DNA of 64,000 nucleotides from Amorphochlora amoebiformis (taxonomy: Eukaryota > Cercozoa > Chlorarachniophyceae), in the NCBI GenBank assembly GCA_054601695.1, contig BAAHQB010000411.1, forward strand, positions 58,329 to 122,328. The letters are read 5' to 3'. Below are positions 20,467 to 44,266 of the stretch, one piece after another. Under the pieces are notes generated by a model that saw nothing but the letters and a program-made list of their open reading frames with translations, had not been told where the DNA came from and did no database searches. A program made the position numbers and the translations under genes. Within the stretch, counting starts at the first letter, position 1, and the number at the start of each line of letters is the position of its first letter.

Positions 20467-21628
20467 ATGGGTATCAGCATTGGCGTGATGAACGACACCA
20501 AAACGCCCGTTCGGGTGGAATTTCGATTGAGGGGGGGTCTACAACTCGGTTTCTCGCGCGACCTTGCTCCAGGGGATACGTGGCGAAAGACCGATAGGGT
20601 GGTTTTTCCATGTTAAGGGTTAGGATATTTAGCATGGAATTCTGACCAGCAGTGTTTTGTTGTTGTTGGGTCGATTCGTAAGGCAGGGTTTATCGGCATC
20701 GTGCACGTACATAGTCGTGGTGTCAGATGTACACGCAGTAGTGGGTCCTGAGGAGTGTCAATGGAGCTTGGTGGTAAGAGCGCCGTCGTCGGCAGGCGTT
20801 AAGGAGGTGAAGGTGTCGGAGATCATGTCCAAGGGCAAGAAAGGCATCACGAACGCAAAGATATCCAAGTCGACGTATATCTCCACTCTATGGGAGTACT
20901 TGGATATAGACAGCAACGGTAGGAGTGTGCGTGCTCGTGTTGTGTCTGGGTCGAGAAAGATATCGACACCAATATATTGTTGTGTATGTTGTGTGTGTAA
21001 ATGTTTGTGTGTGTGTGTGTGTGTGTGTGCGTGTGTATGTGTGTCAAGATGTACGTGGTTCAGGCATCGAAGGAGTGGGTTTTGCGTAACATTAAATGAT
21101 TTGGGTTTGGTTTGTGTTGAACCTAGGCGAGCTAAGCCCGCAGGAGCTAGCCGACTGGGTGGACAATGAGCGGTTCGTGCGCAACAAGGCGTTTAGCAAC
21201 CCCAACTCTGAGAATCTTGTCTGGGATATGCTCGGTAGTATGGATAAGAACAAAAACAAGGTGCAATACAACCGGGATATTTTTGGCCTTCTGCTGTTGT
21301 TCCACTTGTTCATTTCAGTGTCTATCTCACTATGTTGTGTACCTTGTTTTTATGCATGAGTAGTCGATTTGCAAGAACGAATTCTCGCGGTGCTTGCGCG
21401 GGTTCGACAAGACCACCATCACCAACGTTGGACACACGGTGCTGAACCACCCGCAAGCTAAGATGGAGTGCTCCATCCTGCCCTTTCGCTCGCTTGACGT
21501 CAAGGATCAAAACTTCGTCTCCACCAAACACTTCCAACGCTGGTTTCAAAAAAAGGCCCTGGTAGACATACTATATGTACGTATAAATAAATAAATATAT
21601 ATATATATATATATATGTTTGTATATAT

Positions 21629-21676
<48 letters not shown>

Positions 21677-21719
21677 GTCTATTTGTTACGTATATATACA
21701 TACACACACACACACATAA

Positions 21720-21767
<48 letters not shown>

Positions 21768-22861
21768 TGTTAACGGAGGTCCGGTAGGTCAGTACACCAT
21801 GTCACGCTCTCTTCGAGAGTGTTCGAGGAGTTAGCATAGTTCCAGTATATTCTGTGCGCACATGCTGACTCTGTTCTAACCAAATTATAGGAATCCAAAT
21901 ATACTTGAACCAAACCTGAACCGGTCTACCATATCACTTCTAAGAAATCATTGCCTACCTTACTGGTTGGTAGGGCAGACCTAATACACACCATTTCTCC
22001 TGACAACGCATATCTAACACAAACATCTTCTCATTCTCGAATCAATCCTTGCAATAATTTGAAACACCGTTGCAATCGGGTAGTGTCGGGTGTACCGGAT
22101 GAGTGATCTCTTGCATCCCCCAGTGATCCCCATCGATCTCCACGTACCTTTGAGCATGTTTCCATACGCTATTGGTATCTATTCGTCAATCTACATCCTC
22201 TCATACTGTTTATATTGTTGCTCAAATCATATATATATGAATCTATAATATGGATATATATATATATATATTATATATAATACATACATTTTATATTTTT
22301 ATTACACATGTAGAAAAATCAGTGATGTTTATATTTCCATAGGACCAGCGCACGATACGAATATACGAGGAGATGAGTGCTGAGATCAAGGCCCTCCAGC
22401 AGCACGAAGACATCACTTTCTGGGAGTGGATGAATATCGTCACTCCCGTGTCGAATCAAGACAGAAAGAAAGACATCACAAGGATCCGCCTACTGTGCTC
22501 CGAAATCATTGGCCTGTCTCTCGCGCCGTCCCTCGCGCACAAGTACGCGCCCAAGATGAACATCGTCATTCTTATCTGCGGGTCGAGGGGCGACGTGCAG
22601 CCGTTTATCCCCATCGGCCAGAACTTGAAGAAGATGGGCCACCGCGTGCGCCTGGCTACGCATGAAAACTTTCGCGAGTTTGTGACTCGAAACGGCCTCG
22701 AGTTCTACCCCATTGGGGGGGACCCTAAGAAGCTAATGGCCTACATGGTGAAGACCAAAGGACAGCTCATGCCGGGCGTCTCTCAGATAATATCGCGCCA
22801 GTACTGGAAGGATACAGGCGAGCGCTTCAAGATGATGGAGGCGATTATCATGACTTGTTGG
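20467..22861 (+). CDS. EF-hand / sterol-type glycosyltransferase, 3' incomplete
   Basis: Five phase-consistent exons: 20,467-20,611, 20,715-20,918, 21,127-21,260, 21,364-21,561 and 22,343-22,861 (400 codons). The N-terminus starts [19 protein letters not shown]. Two EF-hand loops follow, both completed by splicing: DIDSNGELSPQE (exons 2/3) and DKNKNKSICKNE (exons 3/4), with Asp/Asn at positions 1, 3 and 5 and Glu at 12. The last exon carries the N-terminal GT28 fold of UDP-glucose:sterol glucosyltransferases: [55 protein letters not shown]. The C-terminal nucleotide-sugar-binding half is not found on this strand before the kinase gene, so the gene is truncated or its 3' exons are missing from this sequence. 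Calcium control of a glycosyltransferase is inferred from the fusion. Exon 1-2 boundaries are the least certain. Confidence 0.75.
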
Positions 22862-23043
22862 GTATTACATTCTCACTTTGTATGTGTACACATTGATCAA
22901 GATGATGGAGGCGGTTATCATGACTTGTTGGGTAATACACAAAACCTCACATTGTATCACATGTGTACACATTGATCAAGATGGTGGAGGCGGTTATCAT
23001 GACTTGTTGGGTATTACACAAAACCTCACATCTGACTTGTTGG
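22862..23043 (+). repeat. Repeated 3' edge of the glycosyltransferase exon
   Basis: The exon end (caagatgatggaggcg ... tgacttgttgg) and its donor gtattac/gtaatac recur at 22,898-22,931 and 22,977-23,010, and a short copy at 23,033-23,043. The spacer acaaaacctcacattg plus tgtgtacacattgatc repeats with them. All copies lie downstream of the true exon. Confidence 0.85.
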
Positions 23044-23109
23044 GTATTACACAAACCTCACATTGTCTGTGTACACATTCACGCATGAATATCAAATATA
23101 TACCCACAT

Positions 23110-23113
23110 TTTT

Positions 23114-23167
<54 letters not shown>

Positions 23168-23315
23168 TATACATACACATACACATATATATATATATAT
23201 ATATATAATTAATTATATATATAATATATATATATATATATATTATAGATATTATAAAACATATGTATATATGAGTACGTACATATATACATATATATAC
23301 ACATACGCATACATG

Positions 23316-23362
<47 letters not shown>

Positions 23363-23376
23363 AAATATATATATAT

Positions 23377-23454
<78 letters not shown>

Positions 23455-23466
23455 GTATGTATATAT

Positions 23467-23546
<80 letters not shown>

Positions 23547-23557
23547 GTATATATCTA

Positions 23558-23596
<39 letters not shown>

Positions 23597-23604
23597 TATA
23601 CATA

Positions 23605-23646
<42 letters not shown>

Positions 23647-23690
23647 ATTATAATATAATATATATATATATATATGTATGTATATATTGG
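23110..23690. repeat. (AT)n microsatellite block
   Basis: Almost continuous AT dinucleotide with GTAC/CATA interruptions after the glycosyltransferase exon copies. No missing 3' exon of that gene is visible in it. Confidence 0.9.
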
Positions 23691-23772
23691 TATATATGAA
23701 GATTCTGTGGGTCTAATGACTTGATGTGCTCTCTTAACCTCTTCTGTACCGTAGAAGGAGCTTGTCTATATA

Positions 23773-23804
<32 letters not shown>

Positions 23805-23811
23805 CGTACAC

Positions 23812-23895
<84 letters not shown>

Positions 23896-23944
23896 GCATA
23901 TATATAACACGCACACATACACACACATATATACACATAAACAC

Positions 23945-23998
<54 letters not shown>

Positions 23999-24020
23999 GC
24001 GTACATAGATAAATATATAC

Positions 24021-24051
<31 letters not shown>

Positions 24052-24103
24052 ATATCTATATATTCATGATACGTTCTATAAGTATGTTTAATTTTATATA
24101 TAA

Positions 24104-24135
<32 letters not shown>

Positions 24136-24180
24136 CATATGTACATTTATATACGTACATTTATATATACTCATATACAT

Positions 24181-24229
<49 letters not shown>

Positions 24230-24354
24230 TCATATACGTACTTGGAATCCTCATACTTGTTATCCTCAACCTCAACAGACGCAGTAAGGTCGTTACCTAT
24301 ATATATATATATATGTATATATATATGCATATACATAAATTCACATATGTGCAT

Positions 24355-24400
<46 letters not shown>

Positions 24401-24438
24401 ATACATAAATTCACATATGTATATATACATACATGCAA

Positions 24439-24488
<50 letters not shown>

Positions 24489-24594
24489 CAACCCTGCAGA
24501 TCGAGAAGCTTTAGGTTAGGAATAGTGGGATTCGAGGCTGTCATCGACTCTTGGATAGGCAAAATTGGCCGACTACTAGTGGGCCTATATATGT

Positions 24595-24635
<41 letters not shown>

Positions 24636-24729
24636 ATTAAATTTATATATTTATATGTGTATATTTTTATATATTTTAGAAATATATAAGTATGTATGTG
24701 CATGCATGTATATATATATATACACATAT

Positions 24730-24797
<68 letters not shown>

Positions 24798-24960
24798 TTA
24801 TACATATTAGAAATATATATATATATATATAATGTTAGAAAACTTTTGAAACCTCCTAGTCAACTTCCCGACATTTATTTTCGGGATCACGAGGCCGTCG
24901 GAACCTAGAGGGTGTTGTGGTTTTCACTGTTGCTTTGTTCTGTGTACGCGTATGAATGAT
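23690..24960 (-). CDS. Candidate small exons of an unassigned gene
   Basis: Four unique islands between AT tracts read sensibly on the minus strand: about 24,945-24,875 ([20 protein letters not shown]), 24,590-24,490 ([18 protein letters not shown]), 24,300-24,242 ([18 protein letters not shown]) and 23,765-23,700 ([18 protein letters not shown]). They may be 3' exons of the kinase gene, if its apparent stop at 25,333 is instead spliced at CAG|GTAGGG, or a separate gene. Plus-strand frames are also open in some islands, so strand and existence are uncertain. Confidence 0.25.
23765..24235. repeat. (AT)n and (CA)n microsatellites
   Basis: Microsatellite between two candidate minus-strand exons. 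Confidence 0.85.
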
Positions 24961-25054
24961 AGCGTATGAATGATAGCGTATGAATGATATAGGTATAAAT
25001 GTCATGTGTATGGGTGCGTACGAATGATGATTATATGTACGCATACATTATGTA

Positions 25055-25128
<74 letters not shown>

Positions 25129-25332
25129 CTTTGTGTGTGCGCATAATATAACATACAATACAAATACAACACTTTTCTAAAACAAAAAAAAAAAAAAATA
25201 AAAACACAAACACACACACACACACAAACATAAAAAACACATATTTTTATACAAATATAGATACATTACACACACCTACTATCCCTTTCCAGCAACCCCC
25301 CAACACATTCCCCCCTCCCTTCCCTACCTTCC

Positions 25333-30716
<5,384 letters not shown>

Positions 30717-30722
30717 TGCTGT

Positions 30723-31012
30723 AATTAGGGTTAGGGTTAGGGTTAGGGTTAGGATTAGGGTTAGGGTTAGGGTTAGGGTTGAAGTACGTGTAGTTGTTTC
30801 GGTTGCGGTATTATGAGCCATGTGGGTAGGGATAGGGTTAGGGTTAGGGTTAGGGTTAGGGTTAGGATCAGATTATTCAGCATGTCTTAATCCGAGGACC
30901 ATTGTCTCCTCCACGTTGTGGTTAGGGTTAGGGTTAGGGTTGGGGTTAGGGTTAGGGTTAGGGTTAGGGTTAGGGTTGTTTTGTATGATAGGGTTAGGGT
31001 TAGGGTTAGTGT
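30723..31012 (+). repeat. Interstitial telomeric repeat array I
   Basis: Three runs of TTAGGG units (30,723-30,780, 30,830-30,867, 30,920-31,010) with few variants, G-rich strand on plus. The array begins seven bases upstream of the kinase ATG. CCCTAA read in one frame is Thr-Leu repeated, so an in-frame ATG at 30,821 gives an open (TL)n extension of the kinase frame. Confidence 0.9.
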
Positions 31013-31049
31013 TTTGTATATGTATGTATGTGTGTATGTATGTATGGAT

Positions 31050-31375
<326 letters not shown>

Positions 31376-31442
31376 ACATATCCATACAATTTCCAGGCTT
31401 CGCAGGCGGAGCAGCAGCAAGCTTCATCTTGTGAAAACTAAC

Positions 31443-32240
31443 AGTTTTAGGATTAGGGTTAGGGTTAGGGTTAGGGTTAGCTTAGTTTTAGGGTTAGGGT
31501 TAGCTTAGTTTTAGGGTTAGGGTTAGGATTAGGGTTAGGGTTAGCTTAGTTTTAGGGTTAGGGTTAGCTTAGTTTTAGGGTTAGGGTTAGGATTAGGGTT
31601 AGGGTTAGGTTAGTTTTAGGGTTAGGGTTAGGTTAGTTTTAGGGTTAGGGTTAGGATTAGGGTTAGGGTTAGGGTTAGTTTTAGGGTTAGGTTAGTTTTA
31701 GGGTTAGGGTTAGGATTAGGGTTAGGGTTAGCTTAGTTTTAGGGTTAGGGTTGGGTTAGCTTAGCTTTAGGGTTAGGGTTAGGTTAGTTTTAGGGTTAGT
31801 TTTAGGATTAGGGTTAGGGTTAGCTTAGTTTCAGGGTTAGGGTTAGGTTAGTTTTAGGGTTAGGGTTAGGATTAGGGTTAGGGTTAGCTTATTTTTAGGG
31901 TTAGGGTTAGGGTTAGGGTTAGGTTTAGGATTGGGGCTATGATTACGGTTAGGGTCAGACTAATCAAAACACATTAAGGGTTAGGGTTAATAGGGTAGGC
32001 TAATTAGGGTTGAGGGTTGGATTAGGGCTATTATCCGGGTTAAGGTTAGGGTTAGGGTTAGGATGAGGGTTCGGGTTAGGGTTAGGGTTAGGGTCAGCTG
32101 AGTCGAATGTGCATGTTAGGTTAGGGTTAGATTAGGGTTAGGGTTAAGGTTAGGGTCACCTAGGACAAAAAAACTCAAAATGCTTCTCGAACGAACCCTG
32201 GAATCATACGCAATAGGGTTAGGGTATAGGGTTAGGGTAT
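31443..32240 (+). repeat. Interstitial telomeric repeat array II
   Basis: About 800 bp of TTAGGG units with a higher-order pattern: blocks of two to five units are punctuated by agcttagttttagggtta (roughly 35-50 bp period). The right end decays to variants (GGTCAG, GGATGAG). Orientation matches array I and the short tract at 11.1 kb. Flanking genes on both sides exclude a terminal telomere here. Confidence 0.9.
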
Positions 32241-32249
32241 AAAGGTAGA

Positions 32250-32295
32250 AGAGAGAAAAGAGAGGGAGAGGGGGGGGGTAAGAGGGATTAAGAGA

Positions 32296-32330
<35 letters not shown>

Positions 32331-32765
32331 GGAAGAGAGGGGTAAGATCGTGGGTAGGAGAGAGTGGGGAGATAGCGAGAGCGAGGGAGAGAGGGCGACG
32401 GAGAGAGAAAGAGAGAGAGAGGGAGAGGGAGAGCGAAAGAGAGAGCGAGAAAGAGAGAGCGAGAAAAAGAGAGAGCGAGAAAGAGAGAGCGAGAAAGAGA
32501 GAGTGAGAAAAGAGAGAGCGAGAAAAGAGAGAGAGCGAGAAAGAGAGAGCGAGAAAGAGAGAGAGCGAGAAAGAGAGAGCGAGAAAGAGAGAGCGAGAAA
32601 GAGAGTAGAGGGAGAGAGGAGAGAGAAGAGAGAGTGAGAAAGAGGAGAGGGAGTGCGCGAGAGTGAAAAGAGTGAGAGCGAGAGAGAGCGAGAGAGAGCG
32701 AGAGAGAGCGAGAGAGAGAAAGAGAGGAGGGAGAAAGAAAGGAAGGAGAGTGAAAAGGAAAAAAC
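32250..32765. repeat. Polypurine (GA)n tract
   Basis: Over 500 bp of almost pure purine with an irregular gagcgagaaagaga unit. Open frames on both strands (Arg/Glu; Ser/Leu) are compositional. It is interrupted by (AT)n at 32,766-32,860. Confidence 0.9.
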
Positions 32766-32818
32766 ATATATATATATATATATATGTGTATGTGTATATA
32801 TATATATGTGTGTATGTA

Positions 32819-32862
<44 letters not shown>

Positions 32863-32869
32863 AAGAGAG

Positions 32870-33536
32870 AGCGAGGGAAATAGAGGAGAGAGAGAGAGAC
32901 TGGAAGAGAGAGGGGGGGGAGAGAGTAAAAGAGAGAGCTAGAGAGAGAGAGAAAGAGGGAGTGAAAAAGAATAGGAGAGGGAGAGTGAAAGAGAGAGATA
33001 GAGGAGGAGAGCACTCGAGAGAAAGAGAGAGATAGAGGAGGAGAGCCCTCGAGAGAAAGAGAGAGATAGTGGAGGAGAGCGCTCGAGAGAAAGAGAGAGA
33101 TAGAGGAGGAGAGCCCTCGAGAGAAAGAGAGAGATAGAGGAGGAGAGCCCTCGAGAGAAAGAGAGAGATAGAGGAGGAGAGCCCTCGAGAGAAAGAGAGA
33201 GATAGAGGAGGAGAGCCCTCGAGAGAAAGAGAGAGATAGAGGAGGAGAGCACTCGAGAGAAAGAGAGAGATAGTGGAGGAGAGCCCTCGAGAGAAAGAGA
33301 GAGATAGAGGAGGAGAGCCCTCGAGAGAAAGAGAGAGATAGTGGAGGAGAGCCCTCGAGAGAAAGAGAGAGATAGAGGAGGAGAGCCCTCGAGAGAAAGA
33401 GAGAGATAGAGGAGGAGAGCGCTCGAGAGAAAGAGAGAGATAGAGGAGGAGAGCCCTCGAGAGAAGAGAGAGATAGAGGAGGAGAGCGCTCGAGAGAAAG
33501 AGAGAGATAGAGGAGGAGAGCCCTCGAGAGAAAGAG
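32870..33536. repeat. About 34-bp purine-rich minisatellite
   Basis: After a GA-rich lead-in, about sixteen near-identical units run from 33,000 to 33,535: gagagaaagagagagatag, then aggaggagagccctc. Variation is confined to a few positions (gcgctc or gcactc for gccctc; tagtgg for tagagg). Because 34 is not a multiple of three, a frame passes through all phases. Low stop content keeps the minus strand open for more than 400 codons. Confidence 0.9.
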
Positions 33537-33539
33537 AAG

Positions 33540-38949
<5,410 letters not shown>

Positions 38950-38954
38950 CTAGA

Positions 38955-39785
38955 AAACCACAGCACTTTACAGTTTTCCCGATTATTCATAACTAACAAT
39001 TGATTTTTTAAATAGAATAGTATCTTAAGTAGTTGTCATATAATTCAGGGAGCCTCATAAGAATCAGAGAATGACAGAAATATCTTTGATAGATTTACCC
39101 TCGAGGAGGTCTAAAGTAGTAAACATATATGAAAAGCTCTTTGGCCATCCATACAACGCTCTCTGGGCCTAGTCAGGCTAGTTTAGGCTATATTGACTTT
39201 AAGAACCCCAAAAAAAGATCCTGCAGATACTGTTTAAGTTTACTGGCCAGTACTGGCCACACAGTAGTATATTTAAGACCTTGCAAGTATGCACGTGAAA
39301 GTTTACGGTGAAACCGTGAGTTGGCTGTGCAAAATATGCATATGGGAGCACGGAAACGTAAAATTGTACATTACGAGTTCAAGCCTTGGGATGCATTATG
39401 CACCCGGGCGTGCGAATTTTATACATTATGTTCGATCCACGGGAGCATGCATACCAGCGACCCAGGTTGTAAGCCCCTTGTGGTAATTTATATCTTGACT
39501 CCCTTTGTGCGGACTTACACGCATTAATTATACACTCTTCTGGGACGTAAAAACTATGAACACAACTACCACCAGACATATTCTCCAGTGGTTGTAAAAG
39601 TCACATGTACACGTCTACACGGCTGTCCGTGTGCTACGCGTAGGACATTACGAGCCGCAGACATACGACTGAGCATGTATTTGGTTTCTGGTTCAGTCAT
39701 AGGGCTTTGGGGGTATATAAGTTGGCGTGTTCAGACGGATAAGCCTGTGTAATATGTCAAATATTGTATAATTGAGAAAATGTTT
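38955..39785. other. Unique sequence, no supported gene
   Basis: Non-repetitive sequence upstream of the first exon found for the minus-strand gene. Short frames exist on both strands, none with a motif or paired splice sites. It may contain the missing 5' exon and promoter of that gene. Confidence 0.4.
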
Positions 39786-39789
39786 ATGT

Positions 39790-40195
<406 letters not shown>

Positions 40196-40199
40196 TATA

Positions 40200-40785
40200 T
40201 ATTAAGTAGATTTCTATGGACACGTACGTGGAAGCAAGTACACTGACCGTGGAAAATTACACCTGGTTTTCACGACCTTTAGATATGCATTCTGGGAGTG
40301 TTATTGATGAACAATGTGATCATGTATACCATCTGTTTAAATATACACAAGTGAGTGTTCGCGACCATTCAAAGCAGTCGACACGAGACCCACAAGGGCA
40401 TTCATTCAATCGAAAGCAGGACTTGTGAAGATACGGTATATCTCGAGAGGAGGGGAAAGTCATGCAGGCCAAATGGGGATACCAGTGTTTCGCATAGAAC
40501 ACTTTTGTCTTTTCACTCACCTTCAGGAAGAAGTGATGGCCCCGCCACAAGCGATGGCCCCGCCAAAAGCGGTGGCCTTTATGCTGATACGCTGGGCGTT
40601 CGAAAAAGATTTGAGCAAGCTTAACGAAGATATCTATATCAGGATATGCACATATATACAAGTAGATATTAATATAATTTTCCAAGGATATGTCTACATA
40701 ACAATGATAAGATAGCTTAGCTGGAAAATTCAGAGATTCTTGGAGAGGGTTCTTCCAATCACCGGAAGCTCCCAGCCGTTGTTGA
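40200..40785. other. 5' flank with ambiguous open frames
   Basis: Unique sequence before the gene at 40,786. A 227-codon minus frame (41,003-40,320) and a 96-codon plus frame are open, but neither has a motif, and the minus frame overlaps the plus-strand gene. A small internal repeat (gatggccccgccaaaagcg type, 40,535-40,580) is present. Probably promoter and 5' UTR of the plus gene. Confidence 0.35.
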
Positions 40786-41619
40786 ATGGGGGGGCCATTG
40801 AGGAGGCGGCAAATCCTGGCCTCGCTGCTCGCCATAACGTGCATCAATATATTCACACGGCCCAAGACGACTGTATCTGATCCTCTTCCATCCGATACCG
40901 TCTCACAAGCGGCTGTGTGCGGCCAGTCGGTCGTGACCGAGTGCGCCGCGAACGTCGAACTACCATACCCTCCTGTTTCAGGATCGTGTCCCGCGCTCCA
41001 CAAGACTTCCCACCGCTACAAAACCGTTCGACATGGCGATGATAATGCTGGAAATGGCGTGAGGGATATTACCCGGTCCCCTCCGCCCTTTCTCCGTCGT
41101 AAGCTCGACCGGCGTAGCCATAATCGTCCGGTTTCTCCAGACCCTAGAACCCCGCTTGTGTCTCCATTATCCCTCGCATCTCCCGCTATACCCACGACAC
41201 CACGTCCGCGCTCGCCGTCTAGGGGCCCTGGAACACCGGCGGCGGTGGTGAGTCCACGGTCGATTATAAGTCCTGCAATTACCAGAAGCCGCTCGATAAG
41301 TGTCTCGAGGCGATTCGGCTGGCGCACCGAACTCGACAAAGTTGTAGCTCCTAATTCTCCTCTTATTCGTGAGGGAGACGGCTATAATCGTCGGCGGGAA
41401 GCATACGTCAAGCGGATATATGATGAGGTCAACGAAAGAGTAAGTTTCACTTTACACCCTTAATCCAAATTGCCAATATTCCATCATCGCTCTGTTTTCC
41501 TCCCCGTAAATGCCTTCTAATACTACAACATCTCTTGTAGCTATCATAGCCATGTCTCTCGCCTATGTATGTATGTACATACAATCTTCTAGGGTATAGT
41601 GGGCCTTTGATATATATAA

Positions 41620-41697
<78 letters not shown>

Positions 41698-41959
41698 GAT
41701 TACTGAGATAGCCGCCATCACAACAATTTTCTCCTCCCGAATTACGATCTAGCAATGATACATGATGTTTGATTTCAGGTTTTTGAATCGAGACTCCCAA
41801 GGGAACTCGATATCGTCTGGAACTCGCGGTTTCAAACAACAGCGGGATTGACGAAGTTTGAAAAGGTTTCGACGAAGGGTTAGGGCGGGGTATATGTGTC
41901 TGTAGTGATGTGCATGTGCACTGGCTAATTATAATATATATGTTTATATGTATATATAT

Positions 41960-42016
<57 letters not shown>

Positions 42017-42081
42017 GTATACATATATACATATACATGTGTGTGTTTTTGTGTGTGTGTGTAATAAAATAATATGTATGA

Positions 42082-42120
<39 letters not shown>

Positions 42121-42156
42121 TCTATAACATATAGTATATTCTATGCAGTATTATAG

Positions 42157-42222
<66 letters not shown>

Positions 42223-42580
42223 ACATATATATCACATATATATATATATACATCAGGTTCTCGCCTCCGGCCAAGTGAACCAGCGTGTCCGTATAGAGTT
42301 ATCGAACAACCTCCTCGACCATGTTGACCGTCTCAAGTCAACCCTTGTTCACGAGCTATGGTTCCATTTTCTCATTCTACTAGCCCTTGGATATCTTCCC
42401 ACATCCACAGCGATATATGTGAATGTTATGTATGTATGTATGTATGTATGTATGTTGTATGTATGTATGTATTTGATTTGTGTGCTGATGGTTTCTAGTT
42501 TTGTGTATGTGTGTGTTTTTGTTTTACGTGTAAGCGTATTTTTTTGTGTATGTATGTTTGTATACACATGTATTGTTGTG

Positions 42581-42619
<39 letters not shown>

Positions 42620-42712
42620 ATATATATATGGGTGTGTGTACATATATATAATACATACACATATACATATATACATACACATATATACATATATACACAT
42701 GTATACACACAT

Positions 42713-42756
<44 letters not shown>

Positions 42757-42819
42757 ACATATGCAAAATATCTACATAGTTATGTACAGAAATTTAAATG
42801 TAATGTACGTAATTAATAT

Positions 42820-42912
<93 letters not shown>

Positions 42913-43051
42913 ATTTATGTAATATATATATTATATAATACAATACACATACACACACATATATAAACATATATATACATATAATATATACATATATATC
43001 ATATACATATACATATACATACACACACACACACACTCACAAACATATTCA

Positions 43052-43089
<38 letters not shown>

Positions 43090-43389
43090 TCACAAAATCA
43101 ATACATCTCCACAAACGTATTCAAATCCATATACATTCACAGTCACGCCGCAGCCTTTCTCCTCTCAAACGCGACCTCACGCAGAGAACCTCCGCACGGA
43201 CCCTCCTTCAAGAATTGGGCTAATGCGGCTAGGGCTCGATATCCAGAGCTCAAAATCGAGACATGCCATTCATACGATAGGGGCCAAACCCGACAGCGTA
43301 GGACATCTGGGTTTGAAAAATAGTGAATATGAGATGTGAATTGTGGTTGTGCGGTTGTATGTACGTATGTACGTTATATATATATATAA

Positions 43390-43423
<34 letters not shown>

Positions 43424-43436
43424 GTGTTTATATGTA

Positions 43437-43480
<44 letters not shown>

Positions 43481-43849
43481 TATACATATATATAGATATA
43501 TATATATATATGTATATGTATATATATATAAATTTATAAGTATAAACTCAGATACACGTACACACAAATCAGATTCTCGAAATTCGTCAAAGAAAACTTC
43601 GGCGCTTTCAAAGCGAAGTGCGCTGTCGACGCATCCCGCTCAGAAGTACTACGCGCGTTAAGCAAAGAATGGGCGAGAACTAGATATGGTCCTGCAGTAG
43701 CTCAAGGCGCACAGGTGTAGTGGAAATGCGTGCATATTTGTATGTGGGTGAATAATGGCAAATGTGTGTGTTTATGTGGGTAGGTGTGTATTGTGTGTGT
43801 GGATGTGTGAGTGTGTGTATGGTATATGTATACATATGTATATATGTAT

Positions 43850-43881
<32 letters not shown>

Positions 43882-43965
43882 CTATATATATATATATATA
43901 TATTAAAATATATCTGTATAATTACATATATATATAGATTCATAGATTCATTTAAGTATATTAAA

Positions 43966-44018
<53 letters not shown>

Positions 44019-44266
44019 TAACATATATATATACAATAGATACATATATATATATACAATTTTTACATACACATATATATATACCACATATTAAGGGCGA
44101 GGCTGCAAGAGAAGCCCGAGCAACGTTGAATCGACTTGATAGGGCGCTGGCGTCGCCGAAGGCACGGAAAATGGCCGAAGACGACTGGATCGATCAGATG
44201 ATGGGTGCCCTAAAGCTGGTTCCAGGGCGGCCGAGGGAGACGTCGAAGTCAGCAGTGGTGCGGTGA
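40786..44266 (+). CDS. Ser/Pro-rich protein, weakly HMG-like C-terminus
   Basis: Six exons with matching phases: 40,786-41,439, 41,779-41,865, 42,257-42,429, 43,143-43,310, 43,573-43,714 and 44,096-44,266 (464 codons, TGA stop). The first exon has many SP/TP and RS motifs ([27 protein letters not shown]), typical of proline-directed kinase substrates. Exon 3 has a hydrophobic stretch ([13 protein letters not shown]). Exons 4-5 encode [17 protein letters not shown] and [15 protein letters not shown] ... [14 protein letters not shown], which recall the helices of an HMG/YABBY-type box (inference). The final exon is helical and basic ([14 protein letters not shown], ending SAVVR). Junctions 3/4 and 4/5 were chosen to satisfy phase and are less certain. 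Function not assigned. Confidence 0.65.
41610..41700. repeat. Intronic (AT)n
   Basis: AT dinucleotide in the first intron of the Ser/Pro-rich gene. Similar AT, (GT)n and (AC)n blocks fill its later introns at 41,940-42,245, 42,420-43,090, 43,375-43,560 and 43,820-44,095. Confidence 0.9.

Noticed and set aside
40320-41003. 227-codon minus-strand frame
   Set aside because: No motif or splice support, and it overlaps the 5' exon of the plus-strand gene, whose exons join in phase.
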